A stretch of DNA of 6,062 bases. It comes from an uncultured Oscillospiraceae bacterium (GTDB lineage: Bacteria; Bacillota; Clostridia; Oscillospirales; Acutalibacteraceae). Numbering within the stretch: the first letter of the stretch is position 1; every line of letters begins with the position of its first letter. Position numbers and translations under genes: made by a program. Location: NCBI GenBank assembly GCA_958451705.1, contig CAUDRD010000110.1, positions 1-6,062 on the forward strand, given 5' to 3'. Positions 5,196 through 6,062 of this stretch are shown piece by piece. The notes beneath the pieces are model-generated. The model did no database searches, was not told the origin of the DNA, and saw nothing but the letters and a program-made list of their open reading frames with translations.

Positions 5196-6062
5196 TTGAA
5201 AATTGTTTTTATGGGTACACCTGATTTTGCGGTAGGATGTCTTAAAAAATTATATGAAGACGGACATAATATTGTAGGAGTGTTTTCTCAGCCGGATAAG
5301 CCTAAGGGAAGAGGGTATACCTTAACACCTCCTCCCGTTAAAGAAGAGGCCTTAAAGCTTGGTCTAACTGTATATCAGCCTACAAGTATGAAAGATGGAA
5401 AAGCGCTTGAAATAATCAAAAATCTTTCCCCCGATTTAATTGCAGTTGTAGCTTTCGGAAAAATTCTTCCTAAAGAAATTCTTGACTTCCCGAAATACGG
5501 CTGCATCAATGTACACGGTTCCCTTCTTCCTAAATACAGAGGAGCTGCTCCTATTCAGTGGTCTGTAATAAACGGAGAAAAAGAAACCGGTGTAACTACA
5601 ATGCTTATGGATGAGGGACTTGATACCGGCGATATGCTTATGGTAAGCAAAACACCCATAGGTATTAATGAAACTGCCGGAGAGGTTTTCGACAGATTGA
5701 GCGAGATGGGCGCGGAGCTCTTGAGCCGTACAGTTAAAGCTGCCGAAAAAGGGGAGCTTATAAGAACACCTCAGGACAGTAAAAACTCAACATATGCTTC
5801 AATGCTTACGAAAAAAATGTGCCCGATAAATTGGAACGACAGTGCTTTGACGGTGCACAATCTTGTCAGAGGGCTTCAGCCTTGGCCGGTGGCAACTGCT
5901 GTGTTTAAGGATAAGACACTTAAAATACATGAAACACTTCTTTCTGATAAAAAAGGCAAAATACCCGGAGAAATAATCCAGGACGCAAGCAGAGTTTTTG
6001 TTACCTGCGGTGACGGAAATTGTGTTGAACTCATTCAGGTTCAGCTTGAGGGAAAAAAACGT
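5196..6062 (+). CDS. fmt: Methionyl-tRNA formyltransferase (3' end outside window)
   Basis: The frame starts at TTG 5196 and is open to the right edge, giving 289 residues of an expected 310 or so. The enzyme transfers the formyl group of 10-formyl-tetrahydrofolate to Met-tRNA(fMet) for initiation. The opening KIVFMGTPDFA is the family N-terminus, and the SQPDKPKGRG loop (about 32-41) is the tRNA-contacting segment of the family. The catalytic set is present: N105 and H107 in NVHGSLLP, and D143 in GLDTGDM, with the usual 36-residue spacing between H107 and D143. RGAAPIQW follows the folate-binding SLLP. The C-terminal OB-fold domain begins near residue 205 (CPINW) and has the LQPWPVA motif. 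The start is a non-ATG codon, chosen from homology and the Shine-Dalgarno site at 5183-5190. It follows def by 15 nt. Only the last 20 or so residues are missing. Confidence 0.96.
   Translation, partial: MKIVFMGTPDFAVGCLKKLYEDGHNIVGVFSQPDKPKGRGYTLTPPPVKEEALKLGLTVYQPTSMKDGKALEIIKNLSPDLIAVVAFGKILPKEILDFPKYGCINVHGSLLPKYRGAAPIQWSVINGEKETGVTTMLMDEGLDTGDMLMVSKTPIGINETAGEVFDRLSEMGAELLSRTVKAAEKGELIRTPQDSKNSTYASMLTKKMCPINWNDSALTVHNLVRGLQPWPVATAVFKDKTLKIHETLLSDKKGKIPGEIIQDASRVFVTCGDGNCVELIQVQLEGKKR

Noticed and set aside
1..6062. Defence island, mobile element, prophage or CRISPR array.
   Set aside because: The window is filled by conserved housekeeping genes with short gaps. No direct-repeat array, transposase, integrase, terminal inverted repeats or foreign-looking segment was seen.

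Overview
The window is a tightly packed housekeeping block of a low-to-moderate GC Firmicute. The gene order (yicC, remA/DUF370, gmk, rpoZ, priA, def, fmt), the remA gene itself, the strong GGAGG-type ribosome binding sites and the residue choices in PriA, Def and Gmk all point to class Clostridia, most likely an Oscillospiraceae/Ruminococcaceae-type gut anaerobe. The family-level placement is inference from recall of related sequences, not a computed result. All recognised genes are on the + strand, and I see no tRNA, rRNA, CRISPR, transposon or phage sequence.

Layout: bases 1-96 are the last 32 codons of metK (S-adenosylmethionine synthetase). Bases 97-219 are the only real intergenic gap. 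It holds a strong intrinsic terminator (111-146) whose T-tract runs directly into the -35 box of a near-consensus SigA-type promoter (145-174). From there a run of seven genes follows with no further terminator: yicC (220-1098), remA (1117-1401), gmk (1394-2005), rpoZ (1998-2207), priA (2234-4696), def (4713-5180) and fmt (5196 to beyond the window end). Gaps are 15-26 nt, or the genes overlap by 8 nt (remA/gmk and gmk/rpoZ), so a single transcript is likely.

The genes serve RNA processing (YicC endoribonuclease), DNA-binding regulation (RemA), GMP-to-GDP conversion (Gmk), RNA polymerase assembly (omega), replication restart (PriA) and the formyl-methionine cycle of translation (Fmt adds the formyl group, Def removes it). 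This is the Bacillus/Clostridium 'yloC-fmt' cluster, except that coaBC, which sits between rpoZ and priA in Bacillus subtilis, is missing here.

I found no sign of an undescribed system. The points most worth a second look are modest: the fused terminator/promoter, the degenerate GMP-binding loop of Gmk, an apparent tandem winged-helix-like repeat in PriA, the DEEQ helicase motif, the coaBC loss, and two repeated 8-nt gene overlaps.
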